A stretch of 64,000 nucleotides of DNA from Sulfitobacter sp. EhC04. Lineage in GTDB: Bacteria; Pseudomonadota; Alphaproteobacteria; Rhodobacterales; Rhodobacteraceae. The DNA is taken from the NCBI RefSeq assembly GCF_001650875.1, contig NZ_LXYI01000067.1, positions 1-64,000 on the forward strand, read 5' to 3'. Under the pieces are notes generated by a model. That model ran no database searches, had not been told where the DNA came from, and worked only from the letters and a program-made list of their open reading frames with translations. This document shows positions 29,003-38,151 of this stretch, piece after piece; within the stretch, counting starts at the first letter, position 1; each line of letters begins with the position of its first letter. Made by a program: the position numbers and the translations under genes.

Positions 29003-29722
29003 ATGACCAAGATTGAATTCCTCTGCCCGCCCGGCCTTTTGGGTCACATCCCCGCCCCGCAGCCTGCGGCGAAATTCCTGCCCGAATGGTTTCGCGATCT
29101 GGATCGGGAAATGGATATGAAGGATGCCCATGGGCTGCCGGGGCTGACGGTGCGTGCCTGCCTGCCGGTGGCCGATGTGATGGCGCAGGGCTGGATCATT
29201 CCGACGCCCTTTGACATCTGGACGGTGGTGGACCCGCAGACCCGCGCGATGGAGTTTCGCTGGGCCGCTGATCTGCCCTTTGCCCCGATTGATGCGCATC
29301 ATCCTGACCAGATCGGCGCGCAGTATCCGCCCTTCGAGGGGGCGCAGCCGCTCAAGCTGATCAACCCGTGGCGGGTGGTGCTGCCGCCGGGATGGTCGGC
29401 CAGCTTTCTGCATCCGATCAACCATTTTGAACTGCCCTTTGCCGCGTTCAACGGGACGGTTGACTGTGATGCGCTGGATGTGCCGGTCAATGTCCCGTTT
29501 CTGTGGACCAGCACCCGCGGTGCGCTGCGGATGCCCGCAGGCACGCCGATGGTGCAGGTGATCCCGTTTGAACGAGCGGCTCAGATGCGCCAATCCGAGG
29601 TGCGCGCGGAAACCGCCGAGGAACAGGCCCGCCGTCAGGCCGCCAATACCCGCAAGCACAGCGAGGAATCGGTCTATGCCCGCGAATGGCGGCGGCGTCA
29701 CGAAAAGTCGCCTGCGGGGTGA
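29003..29722 (+). CDS. Conserved hypothetical protein (DUF6065-like)
   Basis: 239 residues from ATG 29003 (a GTG directly before is also possible). The pattern MTKIEFLCPPGLLGHIPAPQP, LPEWFRDL, FDIWTVVDP and PINHFELPFAAFNGTVD resembles a family of uncharacterised proteins (DUF6065), to which I assign it tentatively. The C-terminus is a charged helix (residues 185-235). No catalytic motif visible. Confidence 0.75.
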   Translation: MTKIEFLCPPGLLGHIPAPQPAAKFLPEWFRDLDREMDMKDAHGLPGLTVRACLPVADVMAQGWIIPTPFDIWTVVDPQTRAMEFRWAADLPFAPIDAHHPDQIGAQYPPFEGAQPLKLINPWRVVLPPGWSASFLHPINHFELPFAAFNGTVDCDALDVPVNVPFLWTSTRGALRMPAGTPMVQVIPFERAAQMRQSEVRAETAEEQARRQAANTRKHSEESVYAREWRRRHEKSPAG

Positions 29723-29782
29723 CGGCGGGTCAGTCTCGACAGGGGGACGTGCCAGGGGCAGGATCGACCAAGGGGGGATCGG

Positions 29783-31435
29783 ATGGCACAAGAAGATTTC
29801 AAGGCTGATGTGATCATCGTGGGCGCAGGGCTGGCCGGGATGGTGGCCGCGCATGAGGCGGTGTTGCGGGGCCGCAGGGTCCTGTTGCTGGATCAGGAGG
29901 GGCCGCAGTCACTGGGCGGGCAGGCGTTCTGGTCGTTGGGCGGGTTGTTCATGGTCGACACGCCCGAGCAGCGGCGTCTGGGCATCCGCGACAGCGCCGA
30001 ACTGGCATTGAGCGACTGGATGGGGTCGGCACAATTCGACCGGGAAGAAGACTCCAACCCCCGCGCCTGCGCCGAAAGCTTTGTCGATTGGGCGGCAGGG
30101 GGGATGCGCCAGTGGTGTCACGATCTGGGGATGCGCTGGTTTCCGGTGGTGGGCTGGGCCGAGCGTGGCGGCGCGCTGGCGGGCGGGCATGGCAATTCGG
30201 TGCCGCGTTTCCACATCACATGGGGCACCGGCACCGGCGTGGTGAAACCCTTTGTCCGGCTGATGACGGAACATGCCGCCGCAGGGCATCTGAAACTGGC
30301 GTTTCGGCATCGGGTGACCGGGTTGATCACCACCGATGGCTGTGTGACCGGGGTGCGGGGCGACATGCTGGAAAACAGCACCGCCGCGCGGGGAGAAAGC
30401 ACCTCGCGCGGCGTGACGGCGCAGTTTGAACATGCAGCAGAGGCCGTTGTGCTGACCACCGGGGGGATCGGCGGGAACCATGACCTTGTGCGGGCCAACT
30501 GGCCGCGCGACAGACTGGGTGCGCCGCCCGCGCGGATGGTGGCGGGGGTGCCGGATTATGTCGATGGCAAGATGCAGGGCATCGCGGTGCAGGCCGGGGC
30601 AGGCACGATCAACACCGACCGCATGTGGCATTACTGCGAGGGGATCGAGAACTGGAACCCGATCTGGCCCAACCATGGCATCCGCATCCTGCCGGGGCCG
30701 TCCTCGCTCTGGTTTGATGCCAATGGCGTGCGGATGGAAGCGCCCTGTCTGCCCGGTTTCGACACGCTGGGGACGCTGAAGCGGATCCTGCAGGCGGGAG
30801 AGCACAGCTGGTTCATCCTGACGCAGAAAATCATTGAAAAGGAATTTGCGCTGTCGGGGTCAGAGCAGAATGCGGACCTGACCGAGGGCGGCTGGCGCGA
30901 GGTCTTGCAGGCGCGGCTGGGCAAGGGGGCGACCCCGGCGGTGGAAGCCTTCAAGGAGAAGGGGCCGGATTTTGTCGTGGCCGATGATCTGGAGGCATTG
31001 GTGGCGGGCATGAACCGGCTGACGCCGGAACAGCCGCTGGCGCTGGATCACATCCGCGCCCAGATCAGGGCGCGCGACCTGCAACTGACCAATCCGTTTT
31101 CCAAGGATGCGCAGATTACTGCGATCCGGGGCGCGCGGGCCTACCGGGGCGACAGGCTGATCCGGACTGCGAAACCGCATGCCATTCTTGACCCGGCCAA
31201 TGGGCCGCTGATCGCTGTGCGGCTGAATGTGCTGACCCGGAAGTCGCTGGGGGGATTGCATACGGATGTGCAGGGCCGCGTCCTGACGCCCGCAGGCGCG
31301 GTGTTGCCGGGGCTTTTCGCGGCCGGAGAAGTCTGCGGCTTCGGCGGCGGCGGCTATCACGGTTACAATGCGCTGGAAGGGACCTTTCTGGGCGGTTGCC
31401 TGCATTCGGGCCGGATGGCCGGGCAGAACGCCTGA
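29783..31435 (+). CDS. FAD-binding dehydrogenase (ketosteroid dehydrogenase-like)
   Basis: 550 residues. N-terminal FAD motif VIIVGAGLAGMVAAHEA and GGQAFWSLGGLF, and C-terminal FAA GEVCGFGGGGYHGYNALEG closing the FAD site, as in the fumarate-reductase/3-ketosteroid-dehydrogenase-like family. RBS AAGGGGG lies before ATG 29783. Soluble, single gene; substrate unknown. Confidence 0.88.
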   Translation: MAQEDFKADVIIVGAGLAGMVAAHEAVLRGRRVLLLDQEGPQSLGGQAFWSLGGLFMVDTPEQRRLGIRDSAELALSDWMGSAQFDREEDSNPRACAESFVDWAAGGMRQWCHDLGMRWFPVVGWAERGGALAGGHGNSVPRFHITWGTGTGVVKPFVRLMTEHAAAGHLKLAFRHRVTGLITTDGCVTGVRGDMLENSTAARGESTSRGVTAQFEHAAEAVVLTTGGIGGNHDLVRANWPRDRLGAPPARMVAGVPDYVDGKMQGIAVQAGAGTINTDRMWHYCEGIENWNPIWPNHGIRILPGPSSLWFDANGVRMEAPCLPGFDTLGTLKRILQAGEHSWFILTQKIIEKEFALSGSEQNADLTEGGWREVLQARLGKGATPAVEAFKEKGPDFVVADDLEALVAGMNRLTPEQPLALDHIRAQIRARDLQLTNPFSKDAQITAIRGARAYRGDRLIRTAKPHAILDPANGPLIAVRLNVLTRKSLGGLHTDVQGRVLTPAGAVLPGLFAAGEVCGFGGGGYHGYNALEGTFLGGCLHSGRMAGQNA

Positions 31436-31437
31436 GG

Positions 31438-31878
31438 TCAATAAAGGCGCTGCGCCTGCCCGGTGGTCAGGTCGATTTGCCACTTTGCTTCCTGCGTGGG
31501 GCAGCAGCGCGGCTCTCCGGGGCCAAGCATGGTGGTCAGCAACTGGACCTGACCGTTCTGGAAGAGTGGGTCGCGCGGCTCGTGTCCGAAAAGATTGACG
31601 ACGGGTGCGGTGTATTGCCAGCCGTTTTGGGTGCGTCGGAATATCCCGGCCTCAATCGACACGCTGCCCGCCGAGCCGGGGATGTGGATATAGGCGATGC
31701 CAAGGCCGAGCTGCGCCTGAGCCGGATCGGGGTTGTCGGGCAGCCAATAGGAGGCCTCCATGCTGCCGGTGGTCGACAGGCTGTTCAGCAGCAACGCGTC
31801 GAGATTGCCCCAGCCCTCCTGCGCCACTGCGCCCTTTGCTGCCAGCAGCAGCGCCAGTATCGGTCCGATGAAACGCAT
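31438..31878 (-). CDS. Hypothetical secreted protein
   Basis: 146 residues from ATG 31878 (MRFIGPILALLLAAKGAVAQ, signal peptide cleaved after AVAQ). Mature part has CCPTQEAKWQIDL and a Gly-rich beta pattern. Its stop is 2 nt from the end of the convergent flavoprotein gene. No known family. Longer starts are unlikely because the signal peptide would be buried. Confidence 0.78.
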   Translation of the reverse strand: MRFIGPILALLLAAKGAVAQEGWGNLDALLLNSLSTTGSMEASYWLPDNPDPAQAQLGLGIAYIHIPGSAGSVSIEAGIFRRTQNGWQYTAPVVNLFGHEPRDPLFQNGQVQLLTTMLGPGEPRCCPTQEAKWQIDLTTGQAQRLY

Positions 31879-32013
31879 GGGCTTGCTCCGTCTTGTTGAT
31901 CGGGGGCCATGATTGCGCCGACCGGAAGGACTGGCAAGCCCCGCGCTGCCCGTCGCGTCTTTACTCTGGCTGCGCGACGGGTCAGGTTCCGGCAACCGAT
32001 CCAGAGATCCGCC

Positions 32014-32859
32014 ATGTCCAATGCCCCGCCCGATGCCGATGCCCGCCGCAAGGTGTCACCCGTGATCTGCTATCCGGTTGAGACATTGCCCCTGCCGGAC
32101 ATGGCGCTTTATGACGCCGCGCGCGCCACGCTTGCAAAGACGGCAGAGGTCATTGTGCCGCCCCGCGAGGCAGGCATGTTCACGGTGCCTGCCGGCCACT
32201 TCTTTCGGATCACCAGCGTCGAGGGGCCGCAGGTAGGGGACCTGAACCTGTGGCATCTGAATGACCTGTCCGAGCGGTTCTATTCCGGCAAGACCCGCGC
32301 CCTGCATGGCACGCATCTGACGCGGGGGGACCGCATGTGGTCGGCCTTTCCCCATTTGCGGCCACTGGCCACGATCACCGCGGATACGCTGGGCTGGTAC
32401 GGCATCGACGCTTTCGGCGGGTCGGTGCATGATGTGATCGGCACCCGTTGCGATCCCTATACCCATAACCTGCTGTCGGGCGGTCAGTATCACCACTGTT
32501 GCCATTCCAACCTGACCCGCGCCCTCGCCGGGCATCTGGGGGTGGGGCTGTCCGAGGCCGAGCGCCATGTTCATGATGTGCTGAATGTTTTCATGTGTAC
32601 GGGGTTCACCCGCGACACCGGGCAGTATTTCATGAAGGCCAGCCCGGTGCGGCCCGGCGATTATCTGGAATTCTTTGCTGAGGTGGATCTGCTGGGCGCG
32701 CTCAGCGCCTGTCCGGGCGGCGATTGTTCGACCCTGCATTCCTCGGACGTTGCCCGCTGCCATCCGCTGCTGGTGCAGGTCTTCGCACCGGAGCCTGCGA
32801 CGCTGACCGGGTGGCAAAGCCCCGCGCGGAATGCCTATGCGGGGGGTCATGGCAGTTAA
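32014..32859 (+). CDS. Urea carboxylase-associated (DUF1989) family protein
   Basis: 281 residues from ATG 32014 (a longer in-frame start reads through the leader of the divergent secreted gene). Contains VPAGHFFRITSVEGPQVGDLNLW and the CDPYTHNLLSGGQYHHCCHSN block of DUF1989 proteins, which accompany urea carboxylase/allophanate systems or aminomethyltransferase relatives. No urea carboxylase is nearby, so the role is open. Confidence 0.82.
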   Translation: MSNAPPDADARRKVSPVICYPVETLPLPDMALYDAARATLAKTAEVIVPPREAGMFTVPAGHFFRITSVEGPQVGDLNLWHLNDLSERFYSGKTRALHGTHLTRGDRMWSAFPHLRPLATITADTLGWYGIDAFGGSVHDVIGTRCDPYTHNLLSGGQYHHCCHSNLTRALAGHLGVGLSEAERHVHDVLNVFMCTGFTRDTGQYFMKASPVRPGDYLEFFAEVDLLGALSACPGGDCSTLHSSDVARCHPLLVQVFAPEPATLTGWQSPARNAYAGGHGS

Positions 32860-33293
32860 GCTGCCGTGAGTGGTCGCGCCGGGAGCGTATTGTCTTCATA
32901 CGGCTTCACACCGCGTTGTAACCTGTTGGAACCGCTTATCCGGGGCACCCGGAACCGGTTCCCGTTTTTGAGCGCCATGCGCCCGGTGCTGAGACGCAAA
33001 TGATGACATGTCAAAAATGACATGTCATCATTTGCAAGGAACAGTGGGCGGGCAGGTAAAGTCCCAGGGGGGCTGGCAAGTCGCGCAAATGGAATTCTTG
33101 CCGGCGCGTTTTCTGAATCCTGTCAACAGGCCGTGCCGAGCTATCCTGACCCGGCTGCCAGGCATTTCCGGCCCGGACCTTTGGCGCGGGTTGCGCGAAG
33201 CGCCGCTGTGCGGGACGGAAGGGACATTGATCATACCGAACCAAAGCACTGCTGTGGTCGCCAAGACAACGCAGAGAGCCGCGTGGAAATCCG
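32860..33293. other. Intergenic with direct repeat 1
   Basis: About 430 nt without a gene: a short spacer, then direct repeat 1 (32976-33085), then about 200 nt up to the HxlR gene. That last part includes a stretch near 33107-33145 resembling 45239-45275 (CTGAATCCTGTCA), which may be an eroded repeat. Confidence 0.5.
32976..33085 (+). repeat. 110-nt direct repeat, copy 1
   Basis: Matches 34547-34656 without gaps, about 11 mismatches by eye. It contains a near-perfect 40-nt palindrome (32996-33035) whose 18-nt arms flank AAAA and start GCAAATGATGACATGTCA. The copies lie 1571 nt apart on the same strand and enclose the HxlR-metallo-hydrolase pair. Confidence 0.9.
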
Positions 33294-33635
33294 TCAACCG
33301 AAGGTCTGTTGCCAATCGTAGAGTTGTCCGAGAATATCACCAAGCGCGGCGCCTTTGCGCGTCAGGGAGTAACCGACACGTTGACGCGCGTCACCTTTGG
33401 GGGTTCGCGCAACCATCCCGCTTTCTTCGAAATCTTTCAACTGGGCCCGCAGCACCTTTCGGCTGACGCCTTCCATCTCCCGCTGAAGCTCAAGAAAGTG
33501 ACGCTCTCCTGCGGTGAGGCAATGAAGGATTTTTGGCCCGTGCTTTCCGCCCAAAATGCGCAAAGTGTCTGCCACCGGACATTGCCCGGTCACCGGGTCA
33601 GCCCATGGGCGGGTCGTTGGAGTTGCGTCTTTCAT
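33294..33635 (-). CDS. HxlR family transcriptional regulator
   Basis: 113 residues from ATG 33635 (MKDATPTTRPW). A MarR-like winged helix of the HxlR type: Cys19 in GQCPVADTLRILGGKHGPKIL, the recognition part VSRKVLRAQLKDFEESGMVART, and YSLTRKGAAL. The conserved Cys often senses quinones or electrophiles. Divergent from the metallo-hydrolase gene with a 91-nt shared leader, so it probably regulates it. Confidence 0.9.
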   Translation of the reverse strand: MKDATPTTRPWADPVTGQCPVADTLRILGGKHGPKILHCLTAGERHFLELQREMEGVSRKVLRAQLKDFEESGMVARTPKGDARQRVGYSLTRKGAALGDILGQLYDWQQTFG

Positions 33636-33726
33636 CTCTGATCTCCGGTTACAAAAAGGTGCCCAATTTCGCGCCTCCTCGGTTCGAGGCAATGTCACTT
33701 GACCTTAGCAACAGCGGACCGCACTC

Positions 33727-34443
33727 ATGACCAAGCCCCATATTGAGACTATCCCAATTCTGCCTTTGGGGATGCTTAATTCCTTCCTCATAGTACATGG
33801 AGACGATGCCATTCTTGTGGACACCGGGCTACCCGGGTCCGAAGCAAAGATTTTCAAGACGTTGAAGAAACTTGGCCTGAGTTGGCTCAATGTAAAATTG
33901 ATCGTTCTGACGCACGCGCATATCGATCATGCCGGGTCTGCCATCGGAATAAAGGCATTGACCGCCGCTCCGATCTGCGCCCATGCCCTTGAAGTTCCAT
34001 ATTGTTCTGGTCAGCCACCCAGGCTTGCAGCAACGGGTCCGTTCGGAAGGGCTTTCCAAAAGACCGGGGCGATTGAAAGACCGTTTCCCTATTTCAAACC
34101 GGATGAGATCATGACGGTAGGGGAGATGGGCCTTGAGGATCGCGGGTTTCCACTGAAAATCATCCACACTCCTGGGCACACGCCGGGATCGGTTTCGGTG
34201 CTGTTGGAAGATGGCCGCGTTATTGCGGGAGATTTGGCAGCTTCCGGCGTGCTGCTCGGCGGTATTTTGATGCGAAGCAAACCCAAGCGCCCCCCTTTTG
34301 AAGAAGACCAATTGGCGGTGGCAACCTCATTGGGGCAATTGTTGCAGCGAGGGTGCAAGACGTTCTACCTTGGCCACGGAGGGCCTTTGAGCGCGGATCG
34401 GATAGAAGAACACATGTCAGCTCTGAGACGCGCTCAAGTGTGA
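33727..34443 (+). CDS. MBL fold metallo-hydrolase
   Basis: 238 residues. Two-zinc hydrolase motifs: THAHIDHAGS, HTPGHTPGSV, IAGDLAASG and YLGHGGPLS. Glyoxalase-II-like shape; substrate unknown. Codon use and AT content appear higher than in neighbours, and the pair with HxlR is bounded by direct repeats, so it was probably gained by transfer. Confidence 0.9.
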   Translation: MTKPHIETIPILPLGMLNSFLIVHGDDAILVDTGLPGSEAKIFKTLKKLGLSWLNVKLIVLTHAHIDHAGSAIGIKALTAAPICAHALEVPYCSGQPPRLAATGPFGRAFQKTGAIERPFPYFKPDEIMTVGEMGLEDRGFPLKIIHTPGHTPGSVSVLLEDGRVIAGDLAASGVLLGGILMRSKPKRPPFEEDQLAVATSLGQLLQRGCKTFYLGHGGPLSADRIEEHMSALRRAQV

Positions 34444-34708
34444 ACTATGCGTCACCACGTGCAAATACGTCCTTCGCTGCCACCACGAAGCACGGTCAAT
34501 AATGGGCTCTTTCCGGACTTCCGCAGCGACATCCATGAACCTGCGTCATGCGCCCGGTGCTGATCCGTAAATGATGACATGTCAAAAATGACATGTCATC
34601 ATTTGCAAAGAACCGGGGGCGGGCAGGTAAAGTTCCAGGGGCTGTGGCATGTCGCGGCAAACCTGAACCCCCCATGCCCTGCCGCTCAGCACCGGTCCCC
34701 ACTGCACC
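34444..34708. other. Intergenic with direct repeat 2
   Basis: About 265 nt between the metallo-hydrolase and deoD (convergent). Mainly the second direct repeat; nothing else recognised. Confidence 0.5.
34547..34656 (+). repeat. 110-nt direct repeat, copy 2
   Basis: Second copy of the repeat at 32976-33085, including the 40-nt palindrome (34567-34606, arms ending TGACATGTCA). The 38 nt of the palindrome core are identical in both copies, while the mismatches lie outside it. Confidence 0.9.
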
Positions 34709-35419
34709 CTAACCGCCGTCAAACGCCGCCTTCAAAGCGATCTCGACCATGTCGCCAAAACTGCGCTCGCGGTCCTCGGCGGGCAGGGCCGCGCCGGTTT
34801 GCAGGTGGTCCGATACCGTCAGCACGGCCAGCGCGCGGCGGCCGTGACGCGCGGCGAGGGTGTAAAGCTCTGCCGCCTCCATCTCGACCCCCAGGATGCC
34901 ATGGCGCACCATCTGTTCGTCCAGATCGGGTCGTTCGGCATAAAAGACATCTGATGAATAGATGCCGCCGACGTGGGTTGTGGTCCCTTTGGCTTCCGCC
35001 GCCGCCACGGCAGCGCGCAGCAGCGACCAGTCGGCGCAGGGGGCGAAATTCACCTCGCGGAAGATACCCGAGGACGGTGATGTGATCGTGGTGGCCGTCA
35101 TCGCGATGATCACATCGCGGATGCCCACATGGGGCTGCATCCCGCCACATGAACCGATGCGGATCAGGGTCTGCGCATTGTAGTCGCGGATCAGCTCGTT
35201 GGCGTAGATCGACAGAGAGGGCATGCCCATGCCGGAGCCCTGGATGGTGACGGTGTGGCCCTGCCATGTGCCGGTAAATCCCAGCATCCCGCGCACTTCG
35301 TTGACCAGCCTTGCGTCTTTCAGAAACGTCTCGGCCGCCCATTTCGCGCGATAGGGATCGCCCGGCATCAAGACGGTTTCGGCAATACCTCCGGGCTTTG
35401 CGCCGATATGAATGGTCAA
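34709..35419 (-). CDS. deoD: Purine-nucleoside phosphorylase (DeoD type)
   Basis: 236 residues. Trimeric/hexameric NP family motifs: [43 protein letters not shown] and [13 protein letters not shown]. Phosphorolysis of purine nucleosides in salvage. The start is a TTG at 35419 with AGGAGA 5 nt upstream, giving the usual short N-terminus before IHIGAKPG; no closer ATG fits. Confidence 0.92.
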   Translation of the reverse strand: MTIHIGAKPGGIAETVLMPGDPYRAKWAAETFLKDARLVNEVRGMLGFTGTWQGHTVTIQGSGMGMPSLSIYANELIRDYNAQTLIRIGSCGGMQPHVGIRDVIIAMTATTITSPSSGIFREVNFAPCADWSLLRAAVAAAEAKGTTTHVGGIYSSDVFYAERPDLDEQMVRHGILGVEMEAAELYTLAARHGRRALAVLTVSDHLQTGAALPAEDRERSFGDMVEIALKAAFDGG

Positions 35420-35502
35420 GGCGTTCTCCTGTGTTGTCTGGGGACGAGAATGCAGAACCGGCCAGGCAGGGGCAAGTTGCAATGGGTCCTGACCCTAATG
35501 CA

Positions 35503-35541
35503 ATTCCGGGAATTGGCGGTTCCTGCACCAATTCCCGGAAT
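35503..35541 (-). terminator. Hairpin terminator of the H-NS-like gene
   Basis: ATTCCGGGAATTGG (35503-35516) and CCAATTCCCGGAAT (35528-35541) form a perfect 14-bp stem, 26 nt downstream of the H-NS-like stop. Confidence 0.75.
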
Positions 35542-35567
35542 GCTTGAAATCCGCCTGGGCGCAGACC

Positions 35568-35909
35568 CTAGATTTTCATTTTCGCAGGGTCGGTGCCTTT
35601 TTCAACTTCAGCGCGATACCAATTCGGCTGACGCCCTTTTCCTGTCCAGGTTTGCGACCGGTCCGCAGGGTTTGCGAATTTCGGCTTGGACACTGTTTTC
35701 GGCTTTGCGGCCGCCTTCTTGGTTTTGCGCGCGGGCTTCTCGTCATCGGCCAATTCGCTGAGCGAGAAGCCGAATTCCGCTGCGGCCTTTTCAGCCGCCT
35801 TGCGTGCGTCACGACGATCGCGGGCCTGCGCATTGGCCAGTGCCTTTTTTACGTCAGAAAGAATCTTCTCCAATTCTTTCGCGCTTTTCGATTTGAGATC
35901 CAATTCCAT
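35568..35909 (-). CDS. H-NS/HvrA-like nucleoid protein
   Basis: 113 residues from ATG 35909 (MELDLKSKSAKELEKIL). N-terminal coiled-coil (about 5-50), Lys/Ala-rich linker, and the C-terminal H-NS AT-hook-like motif NPADRSQTWTGKGRQPNWY (about 89-107). HvrA-type proteins in Rhodobacter bind curved AT-rich DNA and modulate photosynthesis and nitrogen genes. Longer in-frame start is not favoured. Confidence 0.9.
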   Translation of the reverse strand: MELDLKSKSAKELEKILSDVKKALANAQARDRRDARKAAEKAAAEFGFSLSELADDEKPARKTKKAAAKPKTVSKPKFANPADRSQTWTGKGRQPNWYRAEVEKGTDPAKMKI

Positions 35910-35990
35910 TGGTTTTTTCCTTGTAGTCTGCCTAGACCACAAGCCTCTAATACAAAGAGCACGGAATACCAGTTAAAATTTGTGTCAGGT

Positions 35991-37958
35991 CTATTCCGCT
36001 GCAACCGCTGCGGGATCAACCAGTGTGACAATGTCGGCCATAATGGTATTCAATTCGAAATCCTTGGGGGTATAGACCCGTGCAACGCCCATCGCCTTGA
36101 GCCTTTTCGCGTCTTCCTCGGGAATAATGCCGCCAACGATCAAGGGTATTTCGCCCAGACCCGCCTCGCGCATCTGGTTCATAAGGTCCTCGACCAGAGG
36201 GATATGAGAGCCCGACAGGATCGACAGACCGATCACATGCGCCTTGTCGTTGCGCGCGGCTTCGACGATTTCGGCGGGAGTCAGCCGAATGCCTTCATAG
36301 GCGATGTCCATGCCGCAGTCGCGCGCCCGCACTGCGATCTGTTCGGCCCCGTTGGAGTGGCCGTCGAGACCCGGTTTTCCGACCAGGAATTTCAACCGGC
36401 GGCCCAGGCGGTCGCTGACGGAATCCACGGCGGCGCGCAACTCGTCCAGCCCTTCGGTCTTGTTCGACTGGCCTTTTGCAACGCCGGTCGGGCCACGGTA
36501 TTCGCCATGCACGGCGCGCATCTGTTCAGCCCATTCGCCGGTGGTCACCCCGGCCTTGGCCGCCGCGACCGAGGCAGGCATGACGTTACGCCCGTCGGCG
36601 GCGGCGGCGCGCAGGTCGGCCAGCGCGGCCTTGACCGCGCCCTCGTTACGCTCTGCTCGCCAGGCGTTCAGCCGCTCGATTTGTTCGGCTTCGGTTGCCG
36701 GGTCCACCACCAAAATGCCGCCGTCGCCGGTCATCAGCGGCGAGGGTTCGCCCTTTTGCCATTTGTTCACGCCGACAACCACGGTTTCGCCCGCCTCGAT
36801 CCGGGAAAGACGTTCGGAATTTGATTCGACCAGCCGGCCTTTCATATAGTCGATGGCGGAAATCGCCCCGCCCATGCCGTCGAGATTGGCCAATTCGGCG
36901 CGCGCGCCTTCTTTCAGCATTTCGACCTTGGCATCAACCGCCGGGTTGCCGTCGAAAAGGTCATCGAATTCCAGCAGGTCGGTTTCATAGGCGAGGATCT
37001 GTTGCATCCGCATGGACCATTGCTGGTCCCAGGGGCGCGGCAGGCCCAAAGCCTCGTTCCAGGCGGGCAATTGCACGGCGCGGGCGCGGGCCTTTTTCGA
37101 CAGGGTAACGGCGAGCATTTCGATCAGAATACGGTAGACGTTGTTTTCCGGTTGCTGTTCGGTCAGCCCCAGCGAATTGACCTGCACGCCATAGCGGAAG
37201 CGACGGTGTTTCGGGTCTTCGACACCATAGCGGGTGGCGCAGATTTCATCCCAAAGATCGACAAAGGCGCGCATCTTGCACATTTCGGTCACAAATCGGA
37301 TGCCCGCATTCACAAAGAATGAAATACGGCCCACGAGTTTTGGAAAATCCTCTTCGGCCACGCGGGGGCGCAATTGGTCCAGCACGGCGGTGGCGGTGGC
37401 CAGGGCGAATGCCAATTCCTGTTCAGGCGTCGCACCGGCCTCTTGCAAGTGATAGGAGCAGACGTTCATCGGGTTCCATTTCGGGACATGCGTATAGCAG
37501 TATTCCGCCACATCCGCGATCATCTTGAGGGACGGGGCAGGGGGGCAGATATAGGTGCCCCGGCTGAGGTATTCCTTGATCAGGTCGTTCTGCACGGTGC
37601 CCTGCAATTGCGATATATCGGCACCCTGTTCCTCGGCCACCGCGATATAGAGCGCCAGCAGCCAGGGCGCGGTCGCGTTGATCGTCATCGAGGTGTTCAT
37701 CTGTTCCAGCGGGATCTGGTCGAACAGCGCACGCATGTCGCCCAGGTGGCTGACCGGCACGCCGACCTTGCCGACCTCGCCGCGCGACAGGATGTGATCG
37801 CTGTCATAGCCGGTTTGCGTCGGCAGATCGAAGGCTACGGAAAGGCCGGTCTGGCCGCGTTCCAGGTTTGACCGGTACAGCGCATTCGACGCTGAGGCGG
37901 TGGAGTGACCGGCGTAGGTCCGGATCAGCCAGGGGCGGTCTTTCTGGGTCTCGGTCAT
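35991..37958 (-). CDS. ecm: Ethylmalonyl-CoA mutase
   Basis: 655 residues. N-terminal mutase barrel (RPWLIRTYAGHSTASASNALYR, GLSVAFDLPTQTGYD) and C-terminal B12-binding domain with DGHSNG (Dx HxxG), LSILSGSH and VGGIIPEED. Interconverts ethylmalonyl-CoA and methylsuccinyl-CoA in the EMC pathway; the presence of ccr in the same segment and mch/mcl2 earlier supports ecm rather than methylmalonyl-CoA mutase. Start MTETQKDRPW at 37958 after GAGGA. Divergent from the acyltransferase. Confidence 0.9.
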   Translation of the reverse strand: MTETQKDRPWLIRTYAGHSTASASNALYRSNLERGQTGLSVAFDLPTQTGYDSDHILSRGEVGKVGVPVSHLGDMRALFDQIPLEQMNTSMTINATAPWLLALYIAVAEEQGADISQLQGTVQNDLIKEYLSRGTYICPPAPSLKMIADVAEYCYTHVPKWNPMNVCSYHLQEAGATPEQELAFALATATAVLDQLRPRVAEEDFPKLVGRISFFVNAGIRFVTEMCKMRAFVDLWDEICATRYGVEDPKHRRFRYGVQVNSLGLTEQQPENNVYRILIEMLAVTLSKKARARAVQLPAWNEALGLPRPWDQQWSMRMQQILAYETDLLEFDDLFDGNPAVDAKVEMLKEGARAELANLDGMGGAISAIDYMKGRLVESNSERLSRIEAGETVVVGVNKWQKGEPSPLMTGDGGILVVDPATEAEQIERLNAWRAERNEGAVKAALADLRAAAADGRNVMPASVAAAKAGVTTGEWAEQMRAVHGEYRGPTGVAKGQSNKTEGLDELRAAVDSVSDRLGRRLKFLVGKPGLDGHSNGAEQIAVRARDCGMDIAYEGIRLTPAEIVEAARNDKAHVIGLSILSGSHIPLVEDLMNQMREAGLGEIPLIVGGIIPEEDAKRLKAMGVARVYTPKDFELNTIMADIVTLVDPAAVAAE

Positions 37959-38151
37959 CGGGCAATCCTCGATTTTGGTCGGCAATATTGTTGCGTTGGG
38001 GTGTGTCTAGAGGAAATATAATGCCTCTGTCAATTCGCTGCAACGCGGCATGGCAAATATAGCTAACCTTCGGGGCATCACATAGGGAGGCCCGGAGTCC
38101 GGGGCAGATATAGTTATTGTTCTCGGCCTATTGCCCTGCGAATGTGCGCCC

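Noticed and set aside
33008-33466. Plus-strand frame across direct repeat 1 and the HxlR gene
   Set aside because: Antisense to the clear HxlR gene and starts inside the palindrome.
32976-34656. The HxlR cassette as a prophage or integron
   Set aside because: No integrase, att-tRNA or cassette recombination site; only the repeats.
37959-38151. RamB/ScfR-type site (TTTGCAAA-like) in the ecm leader
   Set aside because: Only short partial matches (GGCAAAT, CTGCAAC); not convincing.
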